A DNA stretch of 64,000 nt, from the NCBI GenBank assembly GCA_963749035.1, contig CAVVKW010000005.1, forward strand, positions 248,001 to 312,000, given 5' to 3'. Both the position numbers and the translations under genes were made by a program. The notes below the pieces were generated by a model, which saw nothing but the letters and a program-made list of their open reading frames with translations, was not told the origin of the DNA and did no database searches. The stretch is from CAVVKW01 sp963749035. GTDB lineage: Bacteria; Verrucomicrobiota; Verrucomicrobiia; Chthoniobacterales; JAATET01. This document shows positions 1 through 8,974 of this stretch, in pieces; the first letter of the stretch is position 1, and each line of letters opens with the position of its first letter.

Positions 1-1
1 T

Positions 2-799
2 CTCGGGATCCTCAGCGCCGTGGCGTCCGTCACGGGGGCGCTGCTTTTCCGCGATTCGGTCCTCGCGATCGCGCTTCCACCAATCTTGATTTCGGAGTGG
101 GGATGGTGGTGCTTCCGTCGCAACGTGGAGGTCTCTCCGGAGGAGCCAACGGAGGAAGGCTGGCGGGCGGAACGTCGGTACGCGTTGGCTCGGACGGGCA
201 ATGGGTTCATTCCCGCTCTCGAGATTCGCGCGGATCGAGCGATCGTTGGTTCCTTCCTCGGATTCGACGCGCTGGCGATCTTCGCGCTCCCGAGGCGGAT
301 CATCGATCAGCTCAAAGCCCTGCACGCGGCGGCTCGGTCGGTCCTGCTCCCTCGCTGGACGAAAGGCGACCCCGAGCGCACCGGGTCCGAGTTTTGGTTG
401 GTTGTCGTGATTTACTTCGTCGGGCTGTCGCTTGGTTCGCTGGTCCTCTTCGTCGCGGCGATCGTCGTGATCGAGTATGTGTTGCCGGAAAGTTATCGAG
501 CCTCGATTCCACTTCTCTCCTGGTATTTGTTCGGGTCGCTCCTGTCGATTCCCGGTGCGGTTCTGACGGTCTACGCCACGGCGAAACGGCAGGTGAAAAT
601 GGAGACGATTTACCAAACGATCACTTCGACGATTGGTCTTTCGTTGCAGGTAATTCTGCTATTTCAATTTGGCTTGATGGGAATGGGATACGCGTTTGCG
701 GTGAAGTCGCTCTTGATCACCGTCGTGACTTTCATCGTTTGCCGGGACATCGTGCCGGGTTGGTCGGGAAGCTCGCGGGCTCTGGGGAAAACGGGGTGA
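2..799 (+). CDS. polysaccharide flippase (Wzx/MATE-like), 5' partial
   Basis: C-terminal part of a polytopic membrane protein that would move lipid-linked oligosaccharide units across the inner membrane. The frame is open to the left edge, so the gene begins outside the window; the GTG at 20 is probably internal. Visible features are an RADRAIVGSFLGFDALAIF segment, typical of the middle of oligosaccharide flippases (a cytoplasmic loop leading into a helix), then at least four hydrophobic segments (around VVVIYFVGLSLGSLVLFV, LLSWYLFGSLLSIPGAVL, GLSLQVILLFQFGLMGMG and the C-terminal helix). It is followed with a 4-bp overlap by a glycosyltransferase-like gene, and the whole downstream neighbourhood makes a surface polysaccharide. 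The family call is from fold pattern and context; the substrate is unknown. Confidence 0.7.
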   Translation, partial: LGILSAVASVTGALLFRDSVLAIALPPILISEWGWWCFRRNVEVSPEEPTEEGWRAERRYALARTGNGFIPALEIRADRAIVGSFLGFDALAIFALPRRIIDQLKALHAAARSVLLPRWTKGDPERTGSEFWLVVVIYFVGLSLGSLVLFVAAIVVIEYVLPESYRASIPLLSWYLFGSLLSIPGAVLTVYATAKRQVKMETIYQTITSTIGLSLQVILLFQFGLMGMGYAFAVKSLLITVVTFIVCRDIVPGWSGSSRALGKTG

Positions 800-1755
800 G
801 GGTCGTATTTCTGAAACGAGGCCGGAGGAATGCCAGCTACGTGATGCGCGTCGAGGTGCCGGTCGAGCGGTTGGGCCGCCAAGAATGGCACGCGGATGCC
901 GGGAGATGGACCTCGATGGCTCGCTCGTTTCCGTTGGCCGTCCACGCCGCCTTGGCCGACGTGGTGGTCATCGTCAAGGATGGACCCCAGCGGCTGGCGC
1001 GCGCTCTGCGTCGAATGGGCCGACGGGTCGTCTTCGATTGCGTCGACAACTTCGAGTTCGAGACGCACTGGGCCTTCCAGAAGGGAGCGCCCATCGACGC
1101 GTATCTTGTCAACAACGAGAGGCATCGGTCGGCCGTGTCGGCTCTGACCGGCGTGCCCGAGTCGCGGGTGTATTCGGTGCCGCACCACCACTCGAACTTC
1201 GGAAATCACCTCAGGTCGCGGGAAGCCATTCGGACGGTCGGCTACGTTGGCAAGGAGTCCAACGCTTCGTTCTCCGTCGACCTCATCGAGTGGTTCACGA
1301 ATCAGGATTTGGAATTTGCCCCCTGTTATCGACCGGTGGTCACCAATGAGGACGCCATTTCGGAAACCGGGCGGCTCGACATCTTCGTCGTCCCGAACGA
1401 CCCCTCGGAAGTTCCCGTTGGGAAAAATCAGCGGTGGAAGGAGCGCGCTCTTGCCTTCAAGCCCGCCCAGAAAATCATGTTGCCTTTCTCGATGCGGATC
1501 CCCACCGTCTTCTACCCGTTCCAGTCATTTCTCAGTGCGATCGAGACCGCCGGCTACCTTCCGGACGACTTCCTCGTTGCGGCCGATGACGCGACGATTC
1601 GGGAGCGGATCGGCTGGATTTTGCGCCATCGGGGAACGGTGATCCTCGCTGAGTTGTTGGACCGTCAAATGAAAGTCGCGGAGCAATTTGCGATTGGTCG
1701 GATCACCGAACGCTACGCGGACGTCCTGCGGGAAGTGAAAGGGCGGACGGTATGA
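796..1755 (+). CDS. glycosyltransferase-like protein
   Basis: About 319 residues. The reading frame stays open upstream to base 97, but the sensible start is the GTG at 796, which overlaps the flippase stop (GTGA). From there the protein opens with a beta-strand-like RVVFLKRGRRNASYVMRVEV, the usual beginning of GT-B glycosyltransferases; the upstream extension is arginine-rich shadow of the flippase gene. Later segments (VVFDCVDNFEFETHW, YLVNNERHRSAVSALTG, ESRVYSVPHHHSNFG) resemble the N-terminal Rossmann half of GT4-like enzymes, but no clear EX7E motif is present, so it may be a divergent or non-catalytic member. It ends in an ATGA overlap with the sulfotransferase-like gene, pointing to translational coupling. 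Confidence 0.6.
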   Translation: MRVVFLKRGRRNASYVMRVEVPVERLGRQEWHADAGRWTSMARSFPLAVHAALADVVVIVKDGPQRLARALRRMGRRVVFDCVDNFEFETHWAFQKGAPIDAYLVNNERHRSAVSALTGVPESRVYSVPHHHSNFGNHLRSREAIRTVGYVGKESNASFSVDLIEWFTNQDLEFAPCYRPVVTNEDAISETGRLDIFVVPNDPSEVPVGKNQRWKERALAFKPAQKIMLPFSMRIPTVFYPFQSFLSAIETAGYLPDDFLVAADDATIRERIGWILRHRGTVILAELLDRQMKVAEQFAIGRITERYADVLREVKGRTV

Positions 1756-2627
1756 AGGTCGGATTTGCCGTTGGAACGGGGCGGTGCGGAACCAAGTTCC
1801 TGGCGGAGCTCTTCGCCAAGCACACATCGCTGGCCGCCCACCACGAGAGGCATCCGCTGAGCGATACCTTTCACCGGTACTGCAAATGGTATGATATTCC
1901 GGTGGATCGGGCTGGGTTCCTGAGAACGAAGCGGCGAGGGATCGAGCTGGATCTCACCGAAAAGGCTTATTCGTTCGAGGCCAGCGCGTTTCTGTCGCTC
2001 TCCATCGCGGAATTGCACGAAGCCTTCGACGCGCGATTCGTGCTGATGGTCCGCCGCCCGGAGCGTGTCGTCATCAGCTACTTGAAGAAGGGTTGGTATT
2101 CCGAACCGATCGATTTGGATGATCCAAGTCTGCCCCCATCGACCCAGCGATGCGCTGAATTCCACCACTTCTTAGGCCGAACTCTGCCGCGTGGGGACGA
2201 ATTCGATCGCTGGAACGCGTTGACGCGGGTGGGTAAGCTTGGCTGGTATTGGCACCATCTCAACCGCTCGGTGCTCGAGCAATTCGAGAAGCTAGCCGCA
2301 GGAGTCGGGCAGGTGAGGAGGCTGGAGGATTTGGACTACTCCGTGGTGAGCGACGTCTCGGAGCAGCTCGGGATGCCTTCGCCGCCGGATGAAAGACAGT
2401 TCGCGAAACTCTCGGCGAAGAGGCCGAACTCTCTTTCGGGATTGGGTCACATCCGCGATTGGAGTCCCACCGAGCGGGAGGAGTTCGAACGGGAGGTTCG
2501 TCCGATGGCCGAGCGCCTGGGTTATGAATGGCGGGTCGAAGACTTGCTCGCCAATTTACCAGTCGCGCCGGGGAAATCGCCGGGGAGTTTCCGCTCCATT
2601 CTCGACAAGATAAAGGGGCGTTCTTGA
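1752..2627 (+). CDS. sulfotransferase family protein
   Basis: 291 residues. The N-terminus carries VGTGRCGTKFLAELF, a P-loop-like 5'-phosphosulfate binding motif of PAPS-dependent sulfotransferases, and RFVLMVRRPERVVISYLKKG (about residues 95-115) matches the 3'-phosphate binding region with its R...S pattern. It likely transfers sulfate from PAPS to a sugar of the polymer or its precursor. The start ATG overlaps the previous stop by 4 bp. A second, unrelated-looking sulfotransferase lies at 6583-7458. After this gene there is a 190-bp gap, the first real break in the cluster, containing only a short imperfect hairpin (CCGGTT..AACCGG near 2780) without a T-run. Confidence 0.72.
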   Translation: MKVGFAVGTGRCGTKFLAELFAKHTSLAAHHERHPLSDTFHRYCKWYDIPVDRAGFLRTKRRGIELDLTEKAYSFEASAFLSLSIAELHEAFDARFVLMVRRPERVVISYLKKGWYSEPIDLDDPSLPPSTQRCAEFHHFLGRTLPRGDEFDRWNALTRVGKLGWYWHHLNRSVLEQFEKLAAGVGQVRRLEDLDYSVVSDVSEQLGMPSPPDERQFAKLSAKRPNSLSGLGHIRDWSPTEREEFEREVRPMAERLGYEWRVEDLLANLPVAPGKSPGSFRSILDKIKGRS

Positions 2628-2817
2628 CGATCGAGGCACCGTCCCGATGACAAGGTCGAAGCTTTAGCTCGATAGAACTTCGGCTTGCCGGGCGGGAGCG
2701 TTTCATCGAAAGAAGCGCGTCGCCGTCTGGCCTCGACCGTCTCCGCCGGCCGAACCCGGAATAATACCTTGCTGCTTCCCGGTTCCGCCAACCGGCTTTC
2801 AATCCAGCTCTCAGCGT

Positions 2818-3879
2818 ATGCAATCGATCAAAGGATTATCCTGGCTTCTCACCAAGGCGATGGTTGCGGCGGCGATTGCCGCTCTGGTGTGGAACGCGAT
2901 TCTTGGATTGGGAGTTCGGCGTTTGCCTCTGGTTGTCACGGATCCAAAACTGGGCAAAATCTACTCGCCCGGATCCGTCATGTTGAACGGAACGGAGGGA
3001 TTCGCGAAAATCGTCTTCGACCAGCGCGGTTTCAACAACCCACCCGGGCCGGAACTGCGGCACCGGGTCCTGGTGCTCGGCGATTCATTCTCGGAGGCAA
3101 CTCAGGTGCCTCAGCGGAAGAACTTTTCGCGTTTTCTCGAGCGTAAACTGTCGGAGGGATCGGACAAATGGCAGGTGATCAACTGCGGAATCGCGGGGAG
3201 TTCCGTCGCCAATTACCTGTATTACGGAGCAGCGTATCTCGAGACATTCGACCCGGAGTGGACGGTCGTTCAGGTCTCCGAATCGGATTTTTCCAAAGAC
3301 GCTTTCGATCCGACGAAAGAGATCCGGCTGGTGCGTGACGAGCAAACCGGCGAAGTACGACCCGTCCGGACAGCCAACAATTCCGCCCGGGACCTCAAGA
3401 ACCAAATCGTCTCCTTCTCGCCGTTCACCGCGTTCGCCTACGAGAAACTCAAATCGTATTGGCGCGCCGGGGGTGAGGCCGACGTGAGGACGCCGGGCGG
3501 TGAAAAATCGGAGATGGGCGGGGAATTGCACCGAATTCTCGCGGAACTTAAAGCCATCTTCGGATCTCGCTTGGTGATCCTCGAGATCCCCGACATCCCC
3601 ATGGTGGTCTGCGACGCCAAGCCGTTGGCGGACGAGAATTCCTTCACTTCCAAATTGAAGGCCGAGTGTGGGGATCTCGATATCCGCATTGCGAATCCAC
3701 GGGCGGAATTCGTCGAGTCGATTCAGTTGGGTAAAGTTTTTCCAACGGGCTTCGCGAATACCCGCCCGGGCAAAGGTCATTTGAACGTCGCCGGTCACAG
3801 GCTGGTGGCCGAAGTCCTTTACGAGACGATCACCAGATCCACCGGGGAAGCGACGTTGCGCGACGATGTATTTCAATAG
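2818..3879 (+). CDS. SGNH/GDSL-fold O-acetyltransferase partner (AlgX/AlgJ-like)
   Basis: 353 residues, beginning with an N-terminal hydrophobic anchor (about residues 8-32) that would place the catalytic domain in the periplasm. Block I is RVLVLGDSFSEATQVP with nucleophile Ser90; a Gly/Asn block follows (NCGIAGSSVANYLYYG), and the C-terminal block is HLNVAGHRLV with His327. These are the SGNH hydrolase catalytic elements. The gene overlaps the following MBOAT gene by 14 bp. SGNH plus MBOAT is the standard two-protein arrangement for acetylating exopolysaccharide: the MBOAT protein carries the acyl group across the membrane and the SGNH protein places it on the sugar. The polymer acylated here is not known. 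Confidence 0.75.
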   Translation: MQSIKGLSWLLTKAMVAAAIAALVWNAILGLGVRRLPLVVTDPKLGKIYSPGSVMLNGTEGFAKIVFDQRGFNNPPGPELRHRVLVLGDSFSEATQVPQRKNFSRFLERKLSEGSDKWQVINCGIAGSSVANYLYYGAAYLETFDPEWTVVQVSESDFSKDAFDPTKEIRLVRDEQTGEVRPVRTANNSARDLKNQIVSFSPFTAFAYEKLKSYWRAGGEADVRTPGGEKSEMGGELHRILAELKAIFGSRLVILEIPDIPMVVCDAKPLADENSFTSKLKAECGDLDIRIANPRAEFVESIQLGKVFPTGFANTRPGKGHLNVAGHRLVAEVLYETITRSTGEATLRDDVFQ

Positions 3880-5263
3880 TCTGACATTTCTCGCATTTTA
3901 TCTCATCCTCGTCGGACTGGTTGGGGTGAATCGGCGGGCCGGCTACCGCAAGTCCGTGCTGCTGGTGGCCAGCTACGTATTCTACGGCTGGTGGGACTAT
4001 CGGTTTCTCGGTCTCATCTGGATTTCCACCGCGGTCGACTATGTTCTTGGCCTGCTGCTTGAAGCGGAAGAGCGACCTGCCCGGAGGAGGATCTACCTCA
4101 TCATAAGCTTGGTGTCGAATCTCGGCATCCTCGGCTTTTTCAAATACTGCGACTTCTTCATCGACTCCGCGAATTCGGTGTTTGGCTTTCTGGGCTTTTC
4201 GGTGTCGACACTGAATGTCCTGCTTCCGGTCGGAATTTCCTTCTACACGTTTCAGACGCTGAGCTACACCATCGACGTCTATCGAGGGCGGTTGCCGGCG
4301 ACCCGAAACCTGCTCGATTTCGCGCTATTCATCGGGTTCTTTCCACAACTGGTGGCCGGCCCAATCGTCCGGGCGATCGATTTTTTACCGCAACTGTGTC
4401 GGCCCATTCGGCTCAACGCGGAAAATTTCAACGTTGGCTTCCAGATTTTCCTTTTTGGTTTGGTCAAAAAGGTGGTGTTCGCCGACAACCTTGGCGTCTA
4501 CGTCGACACCGTTTACGGGGCGCCGGGAGTCTTCGATTCGCCGACTTTGATCTGCGCGACAATGGCCTACGCGTTGCAGATCTACTTCGATTTTTCCGGC
4601 TACTCCGACATGGCGATCGGGTTGGCCCGCACGTTCGGATTCACTTTGCCCCAGAATTTCAACATGCCCTACCTGGCGCGAAACGTTGGGGACTTCTGGC
4701 ACCGATGGCACATTTCCCTTTCCACTTGGTTGCGAGACTACCTTTACATCCCGCTCGGTGGAAATCGTCTCGGTGAGTTTCGAACCTGCCTCAACTTGAT
4801 GATCACCATGTTGCTCGGGGGCCTGTGGCACGGGGCCTCGTTGAATTTTCTCCTTTGGGGTGCGCTCCACGGAGTGGCGCTCGTGGTGCACCGGACGTTT
4901 GCCAGGATCGTTCGGCTCGAGGGCGGCGTTTTCACGCAGTTCCTGGGGTGGCTGGCGACGCTGTCCGTGGTCTTGCTGTGCTGGGTCTTCTTTCGACAGC
5001 AGGATATCGGCCTCGCTTTCCAAATGTGCGCCAAGATGGCGGCATTCTCGGCGTCGAATGGAACGAATTGGATCTACACCCCCTTCCTACTTTGTCTCGC
5101 CGCGACGGTGGTGGGACATCTGTGGGGGCTGCTGCGGTCCAGTGAGTATCTACAGTTGGACCTCACTCGAATCGGCGGCTTGACGGTTGTTTGGTTCGTG
5201 GTGATGGGGATCTATTTTCTGGCACCGACGAACGCTGATCCGTTTATTTACTTTCAGTTCTAA
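3866..5263 (+). CDS. MBOAT family O-acyltransferase (AlgI-like)
   Basis: 465 residues with about ten hydrophobic segments. The family signature GDFWHRWHISLSTWLRDYLY lies near residues 273-292, and GGLWHGASLNFLLWGALHG near 318-336 carries the invariant MBOAT histidine. Full length for the AlgI/PatA/DltB group. It should supply acyl groups to the periplasmic face for the SGNH partner just upstream, whose 3' end it overlaps. It closes the first GC-rich block of the cluster; downstream DNA becomes clearly AT-richer after a 127-bp gap. Confidence 0.88.
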   Translation: MYFNSLTFLAFYLILVGLVGVNRRAGYRKSVLLVASYVFYGWWDYRFLGLIWISTAVDYVLGLLLEAEERPARRRIYLIISLVSNLGILGFFKYCDFFIDSANSVFGFLGFSVSTLNVLLPVGISFYTFQTLSYTIDVYRGRLPATRNLLDFALFIGFFPQLVAGPIVRAIDFLPQLCRPIRLNAENFNVGFQIFLFGLVKKVVFADNLGVYVDTVYGAPGVFDSPTLICATMAYALQIYFDFSGYSDMAIGLARTFGFTLPQNFNMPYLARNVGDFWHRWHISLSTWLRDYLYIPLGGNRLGEFRTCLNLMITMLLGGLWHGASLNFLLWGALHGVALVVHRTFARIVRLEGGVFTQFLGWLATLSVVLLCWVFFRQQDIGLAFQMCAKMAAFSASNGTNWIYTPFLLCLAATVVGHLWGLLRSSEYLQLDLTRIGGLTVVWFVVMGIYFLAPTNADPFIYFQF

Positions 5264-5320
5264 ATTATGGTTTTTCCTACCCATTCTTGTGAGTCTTCGG
5301 GCAATCCACAGATAAATTTT

Positions 5321-5350
5321 TTGGAGCGACTGTGTATTATTTGCAATAAT
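5321..5350 (+). promoter_or_regulatory. candidate sigma-70-type promoter
   Basis: In the 127-bp AT-rich gap after the MBOAT gene, TTGGAG (5321-5326) and AATAAT (5345-5350) are 18 bp apart and resemble -35 and -10 boxes. It would serve the glycosyltransferase operon starting near 5391-5439. It is judged by eye only. Confidence 0.3.
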
Positions 5351-5438
5351 GCGGAAAGCACCTAACTGGCGCTAATCACTCATCATTGAAATGGCGGACG
5401 AAACCAGCTTGAACAAAATACCCGGCGCGAAGCTGTTG

Positions 5439-6575
5439 ATGGCCAAACACATTGGCTATTTCTCTCATTCGAAAGTGCCTTCGAATGAGGCCAATACCGT
5501 GCACGTCTTGAAGATGGCCTCGGCGTTGGCCGGACTTGAAAAGCATCCGATTCTCTATTGCCTCGGGACGGGCGAAGAGGTGGATCTAGACCGGCTCCGG
5601 AGATCATTCGCATTGGGTCCTGTTTCGTTTCGCATCTGGGCAGTCAAAGAATTTTGCTGGCGTTGGTCTCGACACCTCACCGGATTTCGGTTTGCTGCTG
5701 CGGCCCGGCTTCAGGGGATTCGCTTTGCGATCTCGCGGTGCGAGTATGCTGCATTTTTTGGAGTGCTGCTTGGGATTCGCGTCATTTTTGAAACGCACGG
5801 AATCCCACGGGCATCAAGTCCGAAGCGTCGCCTGATACCCAGGCTGATGCGCAGCAAGCGACTCGTTTCCGTGGTCGCGATCTCCGGCGAGCTGAAGCGT
5901 GATTTTTGTAAAACGTTTGAAGTCGGCGAAGATCGCGTACACGTTCTACCAGACGGTGCGGATGCGGCGGGTCGCGCGTCTGGTGCTCAACTCGACGGAG
6001 ATTTCAACTTTCACGTGGGTTACACCGGGAGCCTGTATCCCGGAAAGGGTTTGGAAGTTGTGGTTCCGATGGCGGAGATGTGCTCAGACGTTGCGTTTCA
6101 CGTCGTCGGTGGCAGGCCTTCCGAAGTTGCGGAATTGCTCAAGCGTTGTCAGGATCTCGATAATGTGTTCGTACTGGGGCATCGTTCGCACGCGGAGCTG
6201 GACCGATTTTTAACTTCGTTTGACATCGTTCTTCTTCCGAATCAGCGACGGGTTTTGGATACATCCGGAAAGGACATCTCCGCGTGGACAAGTCCACTCA
6301 AAATGTTCGAATACATGGCTCATGCGAAAGCAATCCTGTGTTCCGATCTTCAGGTCCTCCGCGAAGTCATGATCCACGGCGAAAATTGTCTGCTCTGCGA
6401 CCCAGACAATGTTGATGATTGGGTCTCTGGCCTACGAAGGCTGCAAGATGATGAACCATTGCGCAAACGTCTTGGCCAGCGAGCCTTTGCTGATTTTTCT
6501 GCTAATTACTCTTGGAGGCGACGAGCAGAGAAAATCCTCCGTCTTTTTGACTCCGACATTAGAGAAACAGCCTGA
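5439..6575 (+). CDS. glycosyltransferase family 4
   Basis: 378 residues from the ATG at 5439, where the protein begins MAKHIGYFSHSKVPSNEA, a normal GT4 first strand; an in-frame ATG at 5391 would add 16 residues of no obvious role. GT-B fold: the C-terminal donor half has VGYTGSLYPGKGLEVVVPMA (about residue 190) and SPLKMFEYMAHAKAILCSD, the E-containing nucleotide-sugar binding region. It probably adds one sugar of the repeat unit on the cytoplasmic face. It is followed after 7 bp by a sulfotransferase gene. Base composition is lower in GC than the flanking cluster genes, suggesting separate acquisition. Confidence 0.8.
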   Translation: MAKHIGYFSHSKVPSNEANTVHVLKMASALAGLEKHPILYCLGTGEEVDLDRLRRSFALGPVSFRIWAVKEFCWRWSRHLTGFRFAAAARLQGIRFAISRCEYAAFFGVLLGIRVIFETHGIPRASSPKRRLIPRLMRSKRLVSVVAISGELKRDFCKTFEVGEDRVHVLPDGADAAGRASGAQLDGDFNFHVGYTGSLYPGKGLEVVVPMAEMCSDVAFHVVGGRPSEVAELLKRCQDLDNVFVLGHRSHAELDRFLTSFDIVLLPNQRRVLDTSGKDISAWTSPLKMFEYMAHAKAILCSDLQVLREVMIHGENCLLCDPDNVDDWVSGLRRLQDDEPLRKRLGQRAFADFSANYSWRRRAEKILRLFDSDIRETA

Positions 6576-6582
6576 ATCTACG

Positions 6583-7458
6583 ATGAAAGAAGATCAGGAA
6601 CAACATCTAATCATTCTCGGTGGCGAAAAGTGTGGATCGACATGGTTGCAGCATTTATTTGATACGAATCCACAATTTTATCTTTATCCGCTAGAACAAG
6701 AGACAGATTTCTTTTCGCGCGACTATGCTAACGGGATAAACTACTATGAAAAGATGTTTTGCGGTAAGCGCCCTGGCCAAATAACCGTGGATTCGTGTCC
6801 AGCCTATTTTACAAAACAATCCGCGCCCGAGCGAATCGCTGAATACGTCAAAACCTCGAAGAAGCGGGTCCGGTTTATTTTGAGTGTCCGCGAGCCGCTG
6901 TCGCGAATTGAGTCGGCCTACAAAATGATCGTTCGGCGAGAGGGTTTCAAGCCGTTCAGCTCTGAGATGGAGACGGGATCATACATCGAGAATTCTCTGT
7001 ATTATAAACATCTACTCCGCTATTTAGACTATTTTCCGAGAGAAGACTTCTGTTTGCTGCTGTATGACGATATCATAGCAACCCCACGTGACGTGGCCGC
7101 TCAATTGGAAAACTTCATCGGTTTGACAGCTGAAAGCCTTTCTCTAGTTTATGAAGGCACTCGAATTAATCCCGGGGGACTTCGACGTTCGCGGCTCGCA
7201 AGTGGCCTACTACGTGGGGGAGGACGGGCTCTTCGCCGGCTCGGCTTCATTAAGGCACTGCATCGTGTGAAGCGATCCAGATTAATCGATTGGGTCCAAA
7301 GGCTAAATACCGTTAGCTATAGTCTACCTTTGGCCGACCGAGAATATCTTGAAAGCATGCGAGTTTTATTCGATGAAGATGTTGAGAAGATAGCGAGTGA
7401 GCTTGATCGCGTGGAAATTATCGAGAGGTGGGGTTATCCTCAGGTTAATCACCCATGA
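6583..7458 (+). CDS. PAPS-dependent sulfotransferase
   Basis: 291 residues from the ATG at 6583; the open frame extends upstream to 6409 but only as shadow of the glycosyltransferase. ILGGEKCGSTWLQHLFD is the 5'-phosphosulfate binding motif with the lysine, and RFILSVREPLSRIESAYKMI is the 3'-phosphate binding motif (R...S). Central segments (EQETDFFSRDYANG, VDSCPAYF) match heparan/carbohydrate sulfotransferase-type bacterial enzymes. With the enzyme at 1752 this makes two sulfotransferases in one polysaccharide cluster, suggesting a multiply sulfated polymer. AT-rich relative to its GC-rich neighbours. Confidence 0.82.
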   Translation: MKEDQEQHLIILGGEKCGSTWLQHLFDTNPQFYLYPLEQETDFFSRDYANGINYYEKMFCGKRPGQITVDSCPAYFTKQSAPERIAEYVKTSKKRVRFILSVREPLSRIESAYKMIVRREGFKPFSSEMETGSYIENSLYYKHLLRYLDYFPREDFCLLLYDDIIATPRDVAAQLENFIGLTAESLSLVYEGTRINPGGLRRSRLASGLLRGGGRALRRLGFIKALHRVKRSRLIDWVQRLNTVSYSLPLADREYLESMRVLFDEDVEKIASELDRVEIIERWGYPQVNHP

Positions 7459-7594
7459 CTCTATCGATCGGTCCTGGCTGTGGATCAGCAGCGCGCGATC
7501 GGCCCACCCTGGGAGAGTTTCACGCAAATATGATTGTTGTTGGTTTGGTGATTATAGTTGCGCATGACTATCAAGTCGTTGTGGAGAATGATCT

Positions 7595-8974
7595 GTGGTA
7601 GTTGAGGGGAGAAGAAGGAAGCGAGCTTTCCGATCGCATGAACCTGCAGATCGCGCAGGTTCACTCCGAATTCCAGGCAAGAACATTAGGCCAGACTGGG
7701 CTTTCGCCGGTCTTACAGCATTTGCGTCTGCTAGCCTTTTCGTTGGAGTTAAAGAGGACATCGGTGGTGCCCAGCTTCGACCATTTGATGGGATTGTCGC
7801 TTTGGTCACACTCTGGGCATTGCTATTTCATGGAACACGATTTCTCGCTGGTCTCCGGATGTCCTTCAAAGTTGTTTGGCCCTTGCTTGCTGCTTATTCA
7901 ATCAGGAGCTTGAATGCACTTTTAACCTACGGTGAAAAGGTTGCGCTGGTTGAGGCAATCCAAGCCACAGAGTTGTTTGTTCTAACCGCTTTGATAGCTT
8001 CAACCTGCCAATCAAAAATTAACCGGAAATGTTATTTTGTCTTTCTTACTTCGCTGCTTGCGCTGATTGGCGTTGCTACGCTAGCTTACGTTGCGAGCCA
8101 GGGCGAGATCCGGAATCTTAAAGAACTGACGAGTCCGAGGTATGTCTTCGGACTCGTTTCGCTATTCCTAATTGGGGGAGTTTTGTCCGGTTTTTTCAGA
8201 ATGGCAGTTTTCCCGATCGTTTTTACCTGTCTTTGGTTACCCATTTTATTGCTGTCAGCGGAGCGCAGCGCTTGGGTCGGAGTGGCTCTAGTGATCGGAT
8301 TCCATGTGATGATAGTAATGGTCACATCGCCGAAAGCAAAATTGGTTCGGAGAGCTGTGATTACTAGTGTGATCATAATCATTGCTATTGGTAGCATTTG
8401 GACGGTTGCTTCTTTCAACGAGACGATTGATCGGCAAATTAGTCGGCTCTATGAGCCTATTGGGTTGATCGACCTGTCCAAAGGCAGAATCTATTACTAT
8501 GAGGCAGAGAGTCCGAGCAATCAGTCGCGGCTCCTTCAACTTGATAACGTAGCTCGAATTTTTAAGGTAGCTCCATTTTTCGGCGTCGGAACAAATGGTT
8601 TTATTTATTTTGCATACCAACATGTAACTTCAGACTCAGTAGATATCCTGCAGGATATTCATGGCGAGTTTTGGCTCTTGCTTTCTGAAAACGGATTGGT
8701 CGCTGTCGTTTTCGTTTTGCTTTTCTGGGTTTTGATGGGACGTCATTTCGGACGCCTGGGATTATTTTCACGGATGCGGCCAGCAGATCCCCCAACTAAA
8801 ATTGCTGCCTACTTTTTTATCTACTCAATCATTGGTGCGCTGACAATTGGCGCGGGCTCCGTGAACCTGTTTTTGCTGTATCTACCTGCTGCCATGGTCG
8901 CAGGGATTCTTTTGGAACGGGGTCATGGAAGATCTATCCAGTCAGCTGCTATTGCGGGTCCGCCGCAGACCTAG
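7595..8974 (+). CDS. O-antigen ligase/polymerase-like membrane protein
   Basis: 459 residues from a GTG at 7595; the first about 30 residues are basic and the true start could lie later. At least ten hydrophobic helices are visible. A large periplasmic-type loop (about residues 280-345) contains ESPSNQSRLLQLDN and FFGVGTNGFIYF, the R/G-containing stretch expected in the Wzy_C (O-antigen ligase) domain. It should polymerise or ligate the repeat units delivered by the flippase. The DNA is among the most AT-rich in the cluster. Alone after a 136-bp gap, and followed by 670 bp without a convincing gene. Confidence 0.7.
   Translation: MVVEGRRRKRAFRSHEPADRAGSLRIPGKNIRPDWAFAGLTAFASASLFVGVKEDIGGAQLRPFDGIVALVTLWALLFHGTRFLAGLRMSFKVVWPLLAAYSIRSLNALLTYGEKVALVEAIQATELFVLTALIASTCQSKINRKCYFVFLTSLLALIGVATLAYVASQGEIRNLKELTSPRYVFGLVSLFLIGGVLSGFFRMAVFPIVFTCLWLPILLLSAERSAWVGVALVIGFHVMIVMVTSPKAKLVRRAVITSVIIIIAIGSIWTVASFNETIDRQISRLYEPIGLIDLSKGRIYYYEAESPSNQSRLLQLDNVARIFKVAPFFGVGTNGFIYFAYQHVTSDSVDILQDIHGEFWLLLSENGLVAVVFVLLFWVLMGRHFGRLGLFSRMRPADPPTKIAAYFFIYSIIGALTIGAGSVNLFLLYLPAAMVAGILLERGHGRSIQSAAIAGPPQT

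Noticed and set aside
97..795. Upstream extension of the glycosyltransferase-like frame
   Set aside because: Overlaps the flippase coding sequence and is Arg/Gly-rich without homology; GTG 796 gives a normal GT-B N-terminus.
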